Position numbers and translations under genes: made by a program. Of a DNA stretch of 6,029 nucleotides, positions 5,348 to 6,029 are shown in pieces. The stretch is taken from NCBI GenBank assembly GCA_023228885.1, contig JALOAJ010000068.1, positions 1 through 6,029 of the forward strand. Direction: 5' to 3'. This stretch comes from Bacillota bacterium. Lineage in GTDB: Bacteria > Bacillota > Clostridia > Monoglobales > Firm-18. Position 1 is the stretch's first letter. Every line of letters starts with the position of its first letter. The notes below the pieces were generated by a model that was not told the DNA's origin, did not search any database, and saw only the letters and a list, made by a program, of their open reading frames with translations.

Positions 5348-6029
5348 TCAACTTTCCGTCTTTCCTTTTGTCGCATTATCAGGAAGTGGAGCAAATGTTG
5401 TTAAAATGCCATTTACCTGCAACTCCATTTGATTTACCTTGTCCCAATCTTTAGCAATCAGTTCCATTTCATGTTCATCAAAATCATACTCAAGGGCATC
5501 TAATGAATTAAGATTTAACGCGCCGATATATGTGCTTGTGCCTGTTGCATAATAATAATTTGATTCATTAATTGTGCCTATTAGTTTTATGCTATCATAG
5601 GTACCTTCGTTTAATGCTTGTTCCGTTAAAATGAAAAACCATGATAATCCTCCATGGCTATAGTCAAAGTTCAAGGTACTGCCAGTTTTACTTTTGCCCC
5701 AAAATTTAACCTCGACAGACCCTTCGTCAAATTCATTAATCGCATACCAACCTTCCCAATCTAAGGGAAAGGTAATCGAATAATTGCATTTATTATTAGT
5801 ATATACGATTCCTTCCTTTGTCTTTTCGCCTAAATGTGCATTATAAGTTACTCCATCTATATATTGAGTTGCAGGCGCTATTTTTTCTGTTTCCGATACA
5901 ATTTCGTCCGGTATATTATTAGATGGTTTCAAAATATCTTCCATACGACTTGTTGATAAATCAGCTTCAGTGCAAGAAATAAAGCAAAGCATTGTCAAGG
6001 CTGACAAAAACATACACAATATATTTTTT
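5348..6029 (-). CDS. Lipoprotein of unknown function, 5' end beyond the window
   Basis: About 227 in-frame codons are visible and the reading frame stays open to the right edge. A TTG at 6019 could be taken as a start. The codons before it read Lys-Asn-Ile, so the natural signal peptide is probably longer (…KNILCMFLSALTMLCFISC) and begins outside the window. The lipobox-like F-I-S-C puts the lipidated cysteine at residue 16 counted from the TTG, so the protein should be anchored to the outer face of the cell membrane. After a Ser/Glu-rich linker, residues ~75-210 look like one folded domain, starting YSITFPLDW-like (NYSITFPLDWEGWYAI) and including KFWGKSKTGSTLNF and YYYATGTSTYIG. Similar-looking lipoproteins with a 'sitFP..W.g.Y' start occur in Clostridia, but I know no established function. 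It is not a tail component. It lies directly against the broken end of the tape-measure gene. Confidence 0.8.
   Translation of the reverse strand, partial: KNILCMFLSALTMLCFISCTEADLSTSRMEDILKPSNNIPDEIVSETEKIAPATQYIDGVTYNAHLGEKTKEGIVYTNNKCNYSITFPLDWEGWYAINEFDEGSVEVKFWGKSKTGSTLNFDYSHGGLSWFFILTEQALNEGTYDSIKLIGTINESNYYYATGTSTYIGALNLNSLDALEYDFDEHEMELIAKDWDKVNQMELQVNGILTTFAPLPDNATKGKTES

Noticed and set aside
5298..5351. Possible promoter (TTGATA ... TATGAT) between the lipoprotein gene and the tape-measure remnant
   Set aside because: The boxes are about 24 bases apart, far from the 17 needed, and other pairings give about 13. No acceptable promoter is visible.
1..6029. CRISPR array, tRNA or integrase attachment site
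   Set aside because: I saw no regularly spaced repeats, no cloverleaf-like segment and no integrase gene in the window.

Overview
The window looks like part of a prophage from a low-G+C Gram-positive bacterium, most likely a member of Clostridia. Three things point there. The tail genes follow the order of the Bacillus PBSX (xkd) contractile-tail module. The ribosome binding sites are strong GGAGG types. The window also carries a secreted protein with copper-amine-oxidase-type stalk repeats, which are common in Clostridia and Paenibacillaceae. Every gene I can support lies on the minus strand, so transcription runs from high to low coordinates.

Layout in the direction of transcription: (1) 6029-5348, a lipoprotein of unknown function whose first codons lie beyond the right edge. 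(2) 5347-5055, a scrambled stretch holding frame-shifted scraps of a tape-measure protein. (3) 5054-3855, a 399-codon open frame that is the C-terminal part of that tape-measure protein. (4) 3839-3435, a short XkdP-like baseplate/tail protein without the usual LysM domain. (5) 3438-2497, an XkdQ-like tail hub protein. (6) 2488-1207, an inserted unit made of a promoter, a secreted stalk-domain protein gene and a hairpin terminator. (7) 1180-914, a DUF2577 (XkdR-like) protein. (8) 914-492, a DUF2634 (XkdS-like) protein. (9) 529-1, the N-terminal part of a baseplate J (XkdT-like) protein that runs off the left edge.

The tail genes xkdP-Q and xkdR-S-T overlap or nearly touch and have good ribosome binding sites, as expected of a late tail/baseplate operon for a myovirus or a tailocin. 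Two genes do not belong to that machine. One is the stalk-domain gene between xkdQ and xkdR, the other the lipoprotein gene beside the broken tape-measure gene. Both encode exported proteins, both look more A+T-rich by eye, and one has its own promoter and terminator, which is the classic form of a phage 'moron'. A tape-measure protein without its N-terminal part should not give a working tail, so the prophage is probably defective or under reduction.

The most notable item is the stalk-domain protein. Its C-terminal third resembles the periplasmic P1 head of the protein-export factor SecD, joined to two stalk repeats and a signal peptide, with none of SecD's membrane segments after it. I do not recognise this as a characterised protein.
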